From contig OZ253504.1 in assembly GCA_965262235.1 (NCBI GenBank), forward strand, positions 930,001-994,000: DNA of 64,000 nt, in the 5' to 3' direction. The position numbers were made by a program, and so were the translations under genes. Origin of the DNA: CATQGW01 sp965262235 (GTDB lineage: Bacteria; Chloroflexota; Dehalococcoidia; Bin125). Under the pieces are notes generated by a model. That model saw nothing but the letters and a program-made list of their open reading frames with translations. It had not been told where the DNA came from and searched no databases. The stretch's first letter is position 1, and each line of letters starts with the position of its first letter. Of the stretch, positions 19,104 through 28,878 are shown one piece after another.

Positions 19104-20885
19104 CTACCTGCCGATGACCCGGCTCCTGACACTAACCATGTTCGCGTCACGGCGGGTCTCAGACAGAACTGCGTCCCGCAGATCGCGCCATTCTCGCTCG
19201 GATTGACGCCAATCGCGCCAGCTCTGGCGCTTTTCGTCCGCCCTCTTGATCTCCGCACGCTCGACCGCTGCCCAAGCGTCCTCGATAAAGTTGTCCCAGA
19301 ATGCGTCCTCGCATCGTTTCCGATCATGTAGCAGATCGCTGGGATCCCACTTCGACTCGCGCGCCAACACACCGGCGACTGCGAGCAAGTGCCACCTATG
19401 CCCCGTCAACCAGTTGACAGGCGGCTGTCCAGCGTCTCGTCGGGTCTTTCGGAGTGCCTTGGCCCATTGATTCAACTCGAGATAGAACCAGACCGCCAAC
19501 AGGGCTTCCTCCTTGACACTCGGCGGCCACTCAGCGCAGACATCACCACTCACGCCGAACGCAAGACCATACAACCCGGTGTCGGGGTCGCGTGAGAACA
19601 GATCCTTTGGGCGACGCGCGATGGTCATCGGCTCCTCAAGCCAGGCGTACCGGATCTTCGCGAGCTCTTCGAGTGTTACTGACACTTGTCCCTTTTTCGC
19701 GCGCTCCCTCCCACCCCGCTTCCGCACGTAGCGCAGTCGCGGAAGGGCTTGGTATGGCCACCGACGGTCGGCAAACTCGTCCTCGATCCACTTCTGGATC
19801 TCGTCATTCGACCGAAAATCCGAATCCTTCACGACATTCTGGGTATTATTGAAGCGGATAATGTCTGCATTGAATCCACGTTCGGTCTTAACGGATTCGC
19901 CACGAGTTAAGCGGAACAGTACGCGACCATCGGAGTTCCGTTTCGACGTCCAAATCGCGTGAAGCGTCTGCGTGCCATTGATAATCTGGAAGTCCGATGC
20001 GATGAGGTGATCTCCGTCATCGACCCGGAAGTCAGTGCAGATCGCTGAAACTCCATTGTTGTAGTAGAAGAACGCGCCAGCATCATCTGACATGGTCTGT
20101 TCCATGTTACGATTGATGTCGCTCTTCGTGAGATTGCGCCGGATGTTGTATGCGTAGATCGCCTCCTTATGTTGGTCGTATAGATCGGCGATGCTGTTTG
20201 TCTTGAGGATCGCGACTAGACCCGCTCCGCGCTGCTTTTCACCAGCCGGCGGGTCGACTCGCATCCACTTCCCTTGGGGGAGATCGATCCTTACCTCTGG
20301 GGGGATGGAGCGATCGATCGATCGCCCTCGCTCGATGAATTCCTTGAGCTGCGATACGTCCCAGAGCTCGCATATCGGACCTTCGCCATCCTGCGCCAGT
20401 GAGCGGAACTTTTTTCGAATCCGGTCAGAGAACCTACCCGTCGTGATGAAGCGGAATGTCACGGTCTCGGGATGCTTGAACAAGCGCGTCGGATCACCCA
20501 TCACGTCCCGCAAGAGTGTGCTCGCGTGCTCGCGAACCCAGTCGGGATTTCTGAGGTCGTCGCGGAGCGCAAAGAATGCGTCGACATCTTCCTCCTGTAC
20601 GCGCTGGTTCTTCCCGGTGAGGAACTTGCACTGGCAAATCAGCGTTCGTTTCTCCGACTCATTTCGCAGGAACAGATCGATTCGCAGATCGTTTGGCCCT
20701 CCCACGATTCCCGTCTCTGGGTCGGTGTCGATTCCACGCTCATATTCTGCCAATTGTCGCGCACACCAGATTTCGAACGCTCGTCCACGATCCGGCGCGA
20801 CCTCGTACGACAGCGACTCCTCTTCGCAGATCGCCGTCACCTCTCGTCGAATCCGGTCCCTGAATGCCTTGACAGAGATTTCCAC
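19104..20885 (-). CDS. AIPR-family (abortive infection phage resistance) protein with nuclease-like N-terminus
   Basis: 593 residues from a GTG with AGGA upstream. The N-terminal 90 residues look like a restriction-endonuclease-like core: FEIWCARQL helix, then D70 in LRIDLFL and Q85-x-K87 in LICQCKF, a D-x14-Q-x-K pattern. The middle has the AIPR signature FYYNNGVSAIC followed by FQIINGTQTLHAIW. This domain was defined from AbiR/abortive-infection proteins that stop phage growth at the cost of the cell. Base composition is visibly more AT-rich than its neighbours, consistent with transfer. No partner gene is adjacent, so it may act alone. Confidence 0.88.
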   Translation of the reverse strand: MEISVKAFRDRIRREVTAICEEESLSYEVAPDRGRAFEIWCARQLAEYERGIDTDPETGIVGGPNDLRIDLFLRNESEKRTLICQCKFLTGKNQRVQEEDVDAFFALRDDLRNPDWVREHASTLLRDVMGDPTRLFKHPETVTFRFITTGRFSDRIRKKFRSLAQDGEGPICELWDVSQLKEFIERGRSIDRSIPPEVRIDLPQGKWMRVDPPAGEKQRGAGLVAILKTNSIADLYDQHKEAIYAYNIRRNLTKSDINRNMEQTMSDDAGAFFYYNNGVSAICTDFRVDDGDHLIASDFQIINGTQTLHAIWTSKRNSDGRVLFRLTRGESVKTERGFNADIIRFNNTQNVVKDSDFRSNDEIQKWIEDEFADRRWPYQALPRLRYVRKRGGRERAKKGQVSVTLEELAKIRYAWLEEPMTIARRPKDLFSRDPDTGLYGLAFGVSGDVCAEWPPSVKEEALLAVWFYLELNQWAKALRKTRRDAGQPPVNWLTGHRWHLLAVAGVLARESKWDPSDLLHDRKRCEDAFWDNFIEDAWAAVERAEIKRADEKRQSWRDWRQSEREWRDLRDAVLSETRRDANMVSVRSRVIGR

Positions 20886-20957
20886 AAGTAGTCCTGTCCG
20901 CGAGGGCGGATAGTCAATGCGCCACCCGTCGTGTCGCCATGGTACCGCGCAGGGCTG

Positions 20958-21102
20958 TCAGCGGCCGTAATCGTCGAGCACGGCGCCGCGTAGGCGGTCG
21001 CGGCAGCAGAGCTTGACGCCGCGACGGGTGAAGACGGCGCAGCCTTAGCAGATGCCTGTGACGCAGGCCATCTCCGTCTCCATCAGAGTCTGCGCCGCGC
21101 GG
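20958..21102 (-). pseudogene. 3'-end remnant of a pyrK-like gene
   Basis: Translated on the minus strand it reads ILMETEMAC-like residues, then GIC, a TAA stop at 21045-21047, then GCAVFTRRGVKLCCRD and a C-terminus ending DDYGR-stop. This is the same as the iron-sulphur C-terminus of the intact pyrK at 23136, where TAC (Tyr) stands in place of TAA. About 107 bases align closely with the intact gene; the last codons differ. A second shorter match to the pyrK end (CCGTAGATGTCG) follows at about 21105-21116. It is dead and lies at the far side of the toxin-antitoxin array. Confidence 0.82.
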
Positions 21103-21180
21103 CTCCCGTAGATGTCGGACGCCGCCGCCGCGCTGCGACTGCTTGGCGCTGGATTCGTGGGCGAGCGGGGCCGCCGGGGC

Positions 21181-21435
21181 TCAGGCGGACTCGCGGAGCT
21201 GCTCTTCGGCCTTGCGCTCGGCCTCGCGGTCGGCCAGCTCAAGGGCGGCGCGCTTGATGAAGCGGGCGTACCTGCCGCGAGTGACAGCCTCCCTGAGCCG
21301 GTCGATCTCCTCAGAACTGAACTCAACCTCAATCACGAACGAGCCGGGCCCCATCTGTGATGGATCGTATGCAACCTCTTCCGCCTCCCCGATCGGCGGG
21401 TCAACAATGTGGACAGGCTCCAAGCGTTCGCTCAT
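21181..21435 (-). CDS. BrnA-like antitoxin (pair 2)
   Basis: 84 residues overlapping the end of its toxin gene by ATGA. FVIEVEFSSEEIDRLREAV is the strand plus first helix; RFIKRAALELADREAERKAE the second helix and acidic-basic tail. The N-terminal 20 residues (HIVDPPIGEAEEV) are shared with pair 4. Predicted DNA-binding antitoxin. Expression from its own promoter is unlikely given the overlap. Confidence 0.7.
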   Translation of the reverse strand: MSERLEPVHIVDPPIGEAEEVAYDPSQMGPGSFVIEVEFSSEEIDRLREAVTRGRYARFIKRAALELADREAERKAEEQLRESA

Positions 21436-21767
21436 CTGATCCGCATCCTTCCTCCAGGCCGATCGTAGCGCGTTCGTTCCTCATCGTCCGACTCCCATCC
21501 GGTCACCACATATGAGCGGCCGTTGGAGTTCGGAGGTTCGATTACGAACGTCAACAGCCGGCCGCCGCGATCCGGACCGATCATCAGCAACCGGCGCGGT
21601 TGCCTAGACACCTGACCGGATGCGTCGATTCGATCGCGCGCGAGCTGCCTGAAGTATTTGGCCGAGCCTCGCCACACGTCGCGGGCATCGGCGAACTCTA
21701 ATCGGTGATTCCACAGCTCTTCTTCTGTGGCGTCGTTGCCCGCGATCCCTCGCTCCGGGATGTCCAT
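21432..21767 (-). CDS. BrnT-like toxin (pair 2)
   Basis: 111 residues, MDIPERGIAGNDATEEELWNH at the start. LEFADARDVWRGSAKYF, LLMIGPDRGGRLLTFVIE and RSYVVTGWESDDEERTRYDRPGG follow the four-copy family pattern. The conserved HG of the other copies is HR here. A TATACT lies about ten bases upstream of the ATG, so the mRNA may be nearly leaderless. Ribonuclease activity is inferred only from the BrnT-like pattern. Confidence 0.7.
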   Translation of the reverse strand: MDIPERGIAGNDATEEELWNHRLEFADARDVWRGSAKYFRQLARDRIDASGQVSRQPRRLLMIGPDRGGRLLTFVIEPPNSNGRSYVVTGWESDDEERTRYDRPGGRMRIR

Positions 21768-21834
21768 GCACTCAGTATATGGGTGGACATGGCGAACCCC
21801 TGCCGGGCGAAGCGACGGTCCAGGGGCTCACGGC

Positions 21835-22089
21835 TCAGGCGGACTCGCGGAGCTGCTCTTCGGCCTTGCGCTTGGCCTCGCGGTCGGCGAACTCCAGGGC
21901 CGCCCGCTTGATGAAGCGGGTGATCCCCTCGGGACCGCGCGTATAGCCGGCGCGGAGACGCTTCACTTCCTCGGGATCGAACTCGACTTCGATCATCCAG
22001 TGGGCCGGCTCTCTGTTCGCCACTTCAATCCCCGGCGTGTCGGACGTGAGCGGTGTCACAATATGGGCGGGCGTCTCGCGCGTCGTCAT
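21835..22089 (-). CDS. BrnA-like antitoxin (pair 3)
   Basis: 84 residues, ATGA overlap with its toxin gene. The N-terminal tail differs most from the other copies (VTPLTSDTPGIEV), while WMIEVEFDPEEVKRLRAGYTR and TRFIKRAALEFADREAKRKAE are almost the same. A diverged N-terminus with a fixed RHH-like core would be expected if the N-terminus sets toxin specificity (inference). Confidence 0.7.
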   Translation of the reverse strand: MTTRETPAHIVTPLTSDTPGIEVANREPAHWMIEVEFDPEEVKRLRAGYTRGPEGITRFIKRAALEFADREAKRKAEEQLRESA

Positions 22090-22421
22090 CTGGTTCGCAG
22101 CCTTCCTCCCGGCTGGCGGTACCGCGTCTGGTCTGCCTCGGATGATACCCAGCCGGTGACGACATGTGAGTAACCGCGACGATTGGGCAGTTCGAGGATG
22201 ATTGTCAAGAGCCGTCCGCTCCGGTCCGGACCGATCATCATGATTCGCTTCTGCTGCCTGCGCAGCCCTCCCAGTTCATCCGTCTGAAGGCGCTCCTCTT
22301 GCGAGAAGTATTTCGCTGGCCCAAACCACACGTCGTCGGCATCGGCGAACTCTAGGCCGTGATTCCACAGCTCGTCGTCCGTAGCCGCGTTGCCGGCGAT
22401 CCCTCGCTCCGGGATGTCCAT
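22086..22421 (-). CDS. BrnT-like toxin (pair 3)
   Basis: 111 residues; begins like pair 2 (MDIPERGIAGN). It retains HGLEFADADDVWFGPAKYF, IMMIGPDRSGRLLTIILELP, SHVVTGWVSSEADQTRYRQPGGR. The intergenic DNA before it is a near copy of the spacer before pair 2 (21771-21830 versus 22425-22485), so pairs 2 and 3 come from a recent tandem duplication. Confidence 0.7.
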   Translation of the reverse strand: MDIPERGIAGNAATDDELWNHGLEFADADDVWFGPAKYFSQEERLQTDELGGLRRQQKRIMMIGPDRSGRLLTIILELPNRRGYSHVVTGWVSSEADQTRYRQPGGRLRTR

Positions 22422-22488
22422 GCACTCAGTGTGTGGCTGGACATGGCGAACCCCTGCCGGGCGAAGCGACGGGCCAGAGGCTCACGGC

Positions 22489-22749
22489 TCAGGCCGACTC
22501 GCGCTGCCGTTCCTCTGCCTTGCGCTCGGCCTCGCGGTCGGCCAACTCTAGCGCCGCCCGCTTGATGAAGCGGGTGTAGCCCTCGGGACCGCGCGTGTAG
22601 CCGGCTCGCAGGCGCTCAAACTCTTCGCGATCGAAGTCGATCTCAAACCGCACGATGCCGGGACCGAACTTCGAGCGATCAACCTCAATCTCCTCAGCCT
22701 CCCAGATCGGCGGGTCCACGATGTGGGCAGGCTGCAAGCGTTCGCTCAT
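22489..22749 (-). CDS. BrnA-like antitoxin (pair 4)
   Basis: 86 residues, starting by ATGA overlap at 22749; a longer in-frame start at 22812 would lie within the toxin gene. VRFEIDFDREEFERLRAGYTRG and TRFIKRAALELADREAERKAEE match the other copies. The N-terminal AHIVDPPIWEAEEIEVD is close to pair 2. Confidence 0.7.
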   Translation of the reverse strand: MSERLQPAHIVDPPIWEAEEIEVDRSKFGPGIVRFEIDFDREEFERLRAGYTRGPEGYTRFIKRAALELADREAERKAEERQRESA

Positions 22750-23102
22750 CGGGTTCGCATCCTTCCTCCGGGGCGAGCATAGCGAGTTCGCTCGTCTTCG
22801 TCGGACTCCCATCCAGTGACGACATGAGACACGTCGTCCCGTCCAGGGAGTTCAAGAATGAAGCTCAGCAGTCGCCCGCCGCGATCCGGGCCGATCATCA
22901 GAATGCGCCGCGGCGCTCGGCGTACGCCACGGCCAGCGCGAGTTCGCGCCCGCTGCCTGAAGTACTTCGCCGGACCGTCCCAGACGTCCAGAGCGTCGGC
23001 GACATCGAGACGATGCGCCCAGAGTTCGTCGTCGGTGGCATCGTTCCATTCGAGTCCGCCGTAGGGAATGTCCATGTGTCCCGAGCCCATCCCCCGTTGC
23101 AT
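22746..23102 (-). CDS. BrnT-like toxin (pair 4)
   Basis: 118 residues from 23102, or 109 from the Met at 23075 (MDIPYGG), which matches where the other copies start. HRLDVADALDVWDGPAKYFRQ, ILMIGPDRGGRLLSFILELPG, SHVVTGWESDEDERTRYARPGGR are the family landmarks. The middle (RARTRAGRGVRRAPRR) is Arg-rich, unlike other copies. It is the first pair after pyrK, 33 bases from the pyrK stop if the longer start is used. Confidence 0.7.
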   Translation of the reverse strand: MQRGMGSGHMDIPYGGLEWNDATDDELWAHRLDVADALDVWDGPAKYFRQRARTRAGRGVRRAPRRILMIGPDRGGRLLSFILELPGRDDVSHVVTGWESDEDERTRYARPGGRMRTR

Positions 23103-23135
23103 CCCCAGCTGTGCGTCCGAGATGTCGCACGGCGT

Positions 23136-23933
23136 CTAGGCGCGCCCGTAGATGTCGAGCAGGTCGAAGCGGGGGCCGTCGCGGCAGCAGAGCTTGACGC
23201 CGCGGCGGGTGAAGACGGCGCAGCCGTAACAGATGCCCGTGCCGCAGGCCATCTCTGTCTCCATCAGAATCTGCACGGCGCGGCGCATGCCGTCGGCGCG
23301 CACGACCGAGCCCATGCTGCGGAACATCGGGACGGGACCGCAGGCGAACGACTGATCGGCCCAGGCGAGGTGCTCGGCGAACAGCTCGGTGACCAGGCCC
23401 TTTTGGCCGAGCGAGCCGTCTTCGGTGCTGACGTAGTACTCGACCTGCGGCGGCAGCAGGGCGGCGGGGAAGACGCCGGCCGCGGCGCGCGCGCCGAAGC
23501 AGAGCACGATCGAGCGTCCACGCTCAACCTCCTGGTCGGCCAGCGCCACGAGCGGCGCGATGCCGACCCCGCCGCCGACCAGCAGCAGGCTGCGGGCGTT
23601 GCGATTGACCTCGAAGCCGCGACCCAGCGGGCCGGTCATCCAGAGCTGGTCGCCGGGCTGCTGCCGCGCCATCGCCTCGGTGACGCGCCCGACGACCGCG
23701 TAGAGCAGCGCGAACTGGCGCTCGCCCTCGACCCCGTCGGCCCGGCGAAAGCGGTAGTAGGAGAAGGCGCGCGGTAGCAGCGGGTCGAACGAACCGGTCT
23801 CCCAGCCAGGATCGACCATCACGAACTGGCCCGGGGTGGCGCCGGCGGCGAGCGACGGCGCTTCGTACCAGGTGACGAACACGCCCGGGGTGATTTCGGT
23901 GGTTTCGAGCACCAGCGCCGCATCGCGCTGCAT
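23136..23933 (-). CDS. pyrK: dihydroorotate dehydrogenase electron-transfer subunit
   Basis: 265 residues. It passes electrons from dihydroorotate dehydrogenase (PyrD type 1B) to NAD via FAD and a 2Fe-2S cluster. PGQFVMVDPGW and RAFSYYRF make the FAD domain, LLLVGGGVGIAPLVALA the NAD(P) domain. The C-terminal METEMACGTGICYGCAV... KLCC supplies the four cluster cysteines. It follows carB after nine bases as the last pyr gene. The partner pyrD is not in the window; three toxin-antitoxin pairs occupy the place where it might be expected. Confidence 0.93.
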   Translation of the reverse strand: MQRDAALVLETTEITPGVFVTWYEAPSLAAGATPGQFVMVDPGWETGSFDPLLPRAFSYYRFRRADGVEGERQFALLYAVVGRVTEAMARQQPGDQLWMTGPLGRGFEVNRNARSLLLVGGGVGIAPLVALADQEVERGRSIVLCFGARAAAGVFPAALLPPQVEYYVSTEDGSLGQKGLVTELFAEHLAWADQSFACGPVPMFRSMGSVVRADGMRRAVQILMETEMACGTGICYGCAVFTRRGVKLCCRDGPRFDLLDIYGRA

Positions 23934-23942
23934 CGCACGCGC

Positions 23943-26900
23943 TCAGACCTGCCCGCTGAGGTAGGCGGGCAGCGGCACGACGTTGTAATCGTGCTGGCGG
24001 GCGACGGTTGCGCGGACGGCGTGGACGGCGGTGTCGATGCTGGTGAAGCAGGGGATGCGCTGCTCGGTGGCGGCGCGGCGGATGTGGAAGCCGTCGCGGA
24101 TCGTGACGCTGGTCTGTTCGGGCGTGTTAATCACCACATTGACGCGGCCCGAGCGGATCAGATCGATCACGTCAGGGTCGCCGCCGACCTCGCGCTTGGG
24201 CTGTTCCTGCACGGGATAGCCGAGACCGCGGACGAGGCTGGCGGTGCCGGCGGTGGCGTGGAGCTGGTAGCCGGCCTCGCCGAGGTCGCGGATCAGCGGG
24301 ATGGCCTGCGCCTTGTCCTTGTCGGCGATGCTGAGCAGCGCGCTGCCGCATTCGGGCAGGCTCATCCCGGCGGCCACCAGTGCTTTGGTGAGCGCGCGGT
24401 CGTAGTCGACATCGACGCCCATCACTTCGCCGGTTGACTTCATCTCGGGGCCGAGGTGGGTGTCGACACCGCCCAGCTTGGACATGCTGAAGACGGGCGC
24501 CTTGACGGCGACCAGCGGCGGCGCGGGCCACAGGCCGCTGGGATAGCCCTGCTCGCGCAGGCCCTCGCCGAGCATGGCGCGGACCGCGACCTCGACCATC
24601 GGCACGCCGGTGACCTTGCTGAGGAACGGCACCGTGCGGCTCGCGCGGGGGTTGACCTCGATCACGAAGACATCGCCGTCGCGACCGGCGCCGTTGCGCA
24701 TCACGACGTACTGGATATTCATCAACCCGCGCACGCCCAGACCGATGCCGATCTGGCGCGTGTATTCGATGATCGCGCCGACTTCGCCGGGGTAGAGGTT
24801 GGGCGCGGGGTAGATCGCCATCGAGTCGCCGGAGTGCACGCCGGCGCGCTCGATGTGCTCCATGATGCCGGGAATCAGCACCTCGTCGCCGCTGCAGATC
24901 GCGTCGACCTCGACCTCGATGCCGGCGAGATACTTGTCGATCAGCACCGGCTTGCCCGGCGCCGCCTCCTGGGCCTGGGTGACGAAGCGCGCGAGATCGC
25001 CGCTGCCCTGGACGATCTCCATCGCACGACCGCCGAGCACGTAGGAGGGCCGCACGAGCACGGGGTAGCCGATCGTGTCGGCGGCGAGGATCGCTTCATC
25101 GACGCTGTTGACGCCGGTGCCGGGCGGCTGGGGGATGCCGAGGTCGGCGAGGAAGCGCTCGAAGCGGCGGCGGTCTTCGGCGATGTCGATCGCTTCGGCG
25201 GCCGAGCCGAGGATCGGGTGGGCCGCGGAGGTCAGCGGACCGGCGAGATTGATCGCGGTCTGGCCGCCGAACTGCAGGATTGAGGCGACCTCGTCCTGCG
25301 GGCCGTCCTCGGTCTCCTCGTTCTCGAGGATGTCGCGCACCGACTCCTCGTCGAGCGGCTCGAAGTAGAGCCGGTCGGAGGTGTCGAAGTCGGTCGAGAC
25401 GGTCTCGGGGTTGCTGTTCGCCATGATCGCCGACCAGCCGGCGGCGTGCAGCGCCTGCGCGGCCTTGACGGAGGCGTAGTCGAACTCGATCCCCTGGCCG
25501 ATCCGGATCGGTCCGCTGCCAATCACGAGCGCCCGCTTGCCCGGCTGGGGCGTGGCCTCGTTTTCGTCTTCGTAGGTCGAGTAGAAGTAGGGCGTGACGG
25601 CGTCGAACTCGGCGGCGCAGGTGTCGACCATCTTGTAGACGGGCAGGATGCCCCAGGCATGGCGCTGTTCGCGGACGCGCTCGGTGACGGTGCCGGCGAG
25701 ATTGGCGATCTGCTCATCGGCGAAGCCCATGCGCTTGGCGGCGCGCATCAGGGCGGGCGCGAGCGGCTCCGAGAGCAGCCGCCGCTCCATATCGATCAGT
25801 GCCTGGAAGCGGTCGAGGAACCACGGGTCGATCGCAGAGCGTTGGGCCAGCTCGGTCAGGCTGGCGCCGGCGCGGATCGCCTGCAGCACGTGCCAGAGCC
25901 GATTATCGGTCGGGATCGCGGCGGCGGCGATCGGGTCGGCTTCGGCGTCGCGGTCCTCCCAGAGCACCGAGCGGGTGCCGACCTCGAGCGAGCGGACGGC
26001 CTTCTGGAACGCGGCCTCGAAGGTGCGGTCGATCGCCATCACCTCGCCGGTGGCCTTCATCTGGGTGCCGAGCACGCGGTCGCCGGCGCTGAATTTGTCG
26101 AACGGCCAACGGGGGATTTTGACGACGACGTAGTCGAGCGCGGGCTCGAACGCGGCCTGCGTGCGGCCGGTGACCTGGTTGGCGATCTCGTCGAGCCGCT
26201 TGCCGGCGGCGATCTTTGCCGCGACCCGGGCGATCGGGTAGCCGGTCGCCTTGCTGGCCAGCGCCGAGGAGCGGCTGACGCGTGGATTGACCTCGATCAC
26301 GTAGTAGGGCAGCGGGGTGTCGTGGGGGCTGAGCGACGCGTCGGACTGGACCTCGTCGAGCCAGGGGACGATATCGGGGCGCGGCGCCAGCGCGAGCTGG
26401 ACGTTGCAGCCGCCCTCGATGCCGAGCGAGCGGATGATGTTCAGTGAGGCGGTGCGGAGTAGCTGATAGTCCTTGTCGGAGAGCGTCTGGCTGGGCGCGA
26501 CCACGATCGAGTCGCCCGTGTGGACGCCCATCGGGTCGATGTTTTCCATGTTGCAGATCGTGATGCAGGTGTCGGCGGCGTCGCGCATCACCTCGTACTC
26601 GACCTCTTTCCAACCCTGCAGCGAGCGCTCGACCAGCACCTGTGTGATCGGGCTGGCGGCGAGGCCGGACTTCACGACCCGCTCGAATTCGTCGATGTCG
26701 CGCACGAAGCCGCCGCCGGTGCCGCCGAGCGTGTAGGCGGGTCGAATCGCGAGCGGCAGGCCGATCTCGTCGAGCGCCTCGCGGGCCTGTTCGAGGGTCG
26801 TGACGACCGCGCTGGGCGGGACCGGTTCGCCAATGTCGCGCATCGCCTGGCGGAACAGCTCACGGTCTTCAGCGCGGCGGATCGCGTCGAGCGGGGTGCC

Positions 26901-27239
26901 CAGCAGGCGCACGTTGAACTCGTCGAGGATGCCGGCGTCGTGCAGTTCGACGGCGAGATTCAGCCCGACCTGGCCGCCCAGCGTGGGTAGCAGGCCGTCG
27001 GGCCGCTCGCGCTCGATCACGCGGCGCAGGACTTCGACGGTCAGCGGTTCGATGTAGGTGACATCGGCGACGCCCTCGTCGGTCATGATCGTGGCGGGGT
27101 TGGAGTTGACGAGGATCGAGCGGACGCCCTCCTCGCGCATCGCCTTGCAGGCCTGCGTGCCGGCGTAGTCGAACTCGGCGGCCTGGCCGATCACGATCGG
27201 CCCGCTGCCAATGATTAGGACCGATTCAGGCTTGGTCAC
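23943..27239 (-). CDS. carB: carbamoyl-phosphate synthase large subunit
   Basis: 1098 residues from a GTG. Two homologous ATP-grasp halves: the first opens with KPESVLIIGSGPIVIGQAAEFDYAG, the second near residue 570 with RALVIGSGPIRIGQGIEFDY. Each half has the GGTGGGF- or GGRAMEIV-type loop. The C-terminal MGS-like domain (IPLIRDLGEAGYQLHATAGTA) binds allosteric effectors. It makes carbamoyl phosphate from bicarbonate, ATP and ammonia delivered by CarA. It lies 58 bases after a GNAT gene that separates it from carA. Confidence 0.97.
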   Translation of the reverse strand: MTKPESVLIIGSGPIVIGQAAEFDYAGTQACKAMREEGVRSILVNSNPATIMTDEGVADVTYIEPLTVEVLRRVIERERPDGLLPTLGGQVGLNLAVELHDAGILDEFNVRLLGTPLDAIRRAEDRELFRQAMRDIGEPVPPSAVVTTLEQAREALDEIGLPLAIRPAYTLGGTGGGFVRDIDEFERVVKSGLAASPITQVLVERSLQGWKEVEYEVMRDAADTCITICNMENIDPMGVHTGDSIVVAPSQTLSDKDYQLLRTASLNIIRSLGIEGGCNVQLALAPRPDIVPWLDEVQSDASLSPHDTPLPYYVIEVNPRVSRSSALASKATGYPIARVAAKIAAGKRLDEIANQVTGRTQAAFEPALDYVVVKIPRWPFDKFSAGDRVLGTQMKATGEVMAIDRTFEAAFQKAVRSLEVGTRSVLWEDRDAEADPIAAAAIPTDNRLWHVLQAIRAGASLTELAQRSAIDPWFLDRFQALIDMERRLLSEPLAPALMRAAKRMGFADEQIANLAGTVTERVREQRHAWGILPVYKMVDTCAAEFDAVTPYFYSTYEDENEATPQPGKRALVIGSGPIRIGQGIEFDYASVKAAQALHAAGWSAIMANSNPETVSTDFDTSDRLYFEPLDEESVRDILENEETEDGPQDEVASILQFGGQTAINLAGPLTSAAHPILGSAAEAIDIAEDRRRFERFLADLGIPQPPGTGVNSVDEAILAADTIGYPVLVRPSYVLGGRAMEIVQGSGDLARFVTQAQEAAPGKPVLIDKYLAGIEVEVDAICSGDEVLIPGIMEHIERAGVHSGDSMAIYPAPNLYPGEVGAIIEYTRQIGIGLGVRGLMNIQYVVMRNGAGRDGDVFVIEVNPRASRTVPFLSKVTGVPMVEVAVRAMLGEGLREQGYPSGLWPAPPLVAVKAPVFSMSKLGGVDTHLGPEMKSTGEVMGVDVDYDRALTKALVAAGMSLPECGSALLSIADKDKAQAIPLIRDLGEAGYQLHATAGTASLVRGLGYPVQEQPKREVGGDPDVIDLIRSGRVNVVINTPEQTSVTIRDGFHIRRAATEQRIPCFTSIDTAVHAVRATVARQHDYNVVPLPAYLSGQV

Positions 27240-27297
27240 TGCCGCGCTCCACGGCCGCCGGGTTTCGGCTCGGCATCGGCCTCCGGGCTGAGCGCGC

Positions 27298-27756
27298 TCA
27301 CAGCGGCAGCTCGAAGCGTGATTCGGGGTTGATCAGCGGCGCGAGTGCGCCGATCGCGCTGAGGAACGAGAGCGCGGCCTCGTTGTTGTCGGGCAGGCTG
27401 CCGACGATCCGGCGGAAGCCCTGCTCGCGTCCGTGATCGAGCAGGTACTCGGCGAGCACCGTGCCGATCCCGCGGCGGCGCCACTGGGAGCGCAGCCAGA
27501 CACCGAGCGTGGCGGTCTCGGGCTGTTGGGTGTTGAAATCGAGCGAGCCGAAGCCGATCACGTCGCCGTCCTCCTCCGCGACCCAGATCGCGCCGCTCTC
27601 GCCGAGCCGCGACATCCAGGCGGAGACCTGCTCGGGGCTCAGCGGTCGGTCGAAGACCACGGGGTTGGGGCCCTCGACGACCTCGCGAATGACCGCGGCC
27701 ACGGACTCGGCGTCGGTCTCAACGGCGCGTCGGTAGATGGGTTCGGAATCTGCCAC
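27298..27756 (-). CDS. GNAT-family N-acetyltransferase within the pyr operon
   Basis: 152 residues. IYRRAVETDAESVAAVIREVV is the N-terminal strand-helix; ATLGVWLRSQWRRRGIGTVLAEYLLDHG is motif A with the acetyl-CoA loop Q/R-x-x-G-x-G/A (RRRGIG). NNEAALSFLSAIG is motif B. The gene sits between carA and carB on the same strand, an unusual place, 18 bases after carA. Whether it modifies a pyrimidine-pathway protein or is a passenger cannot be decided from sequence. Substrate unknown. Confidence 0.88.
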   Translation of the reverse strand: MADSEPIYRRAVETDAESVAAVIREVVEGPNPVVFDRPLSPEQVSAWMSRLGESGAIWVAEEDGDVIGFGSLDFNTQQPETATLGVWLRSQWRRRGIGTVLAEYLLDHGREQGFRRIVGSLPDNNEAALSFLSAIGALAPLINPESRFELPL

Positions 27757-27774
27757 TTCAGCGTGCTCCAGTCA

Positions 27775-28874
<1,100 letters not shown>

Positions 28875-28878
<4 letters not shown>

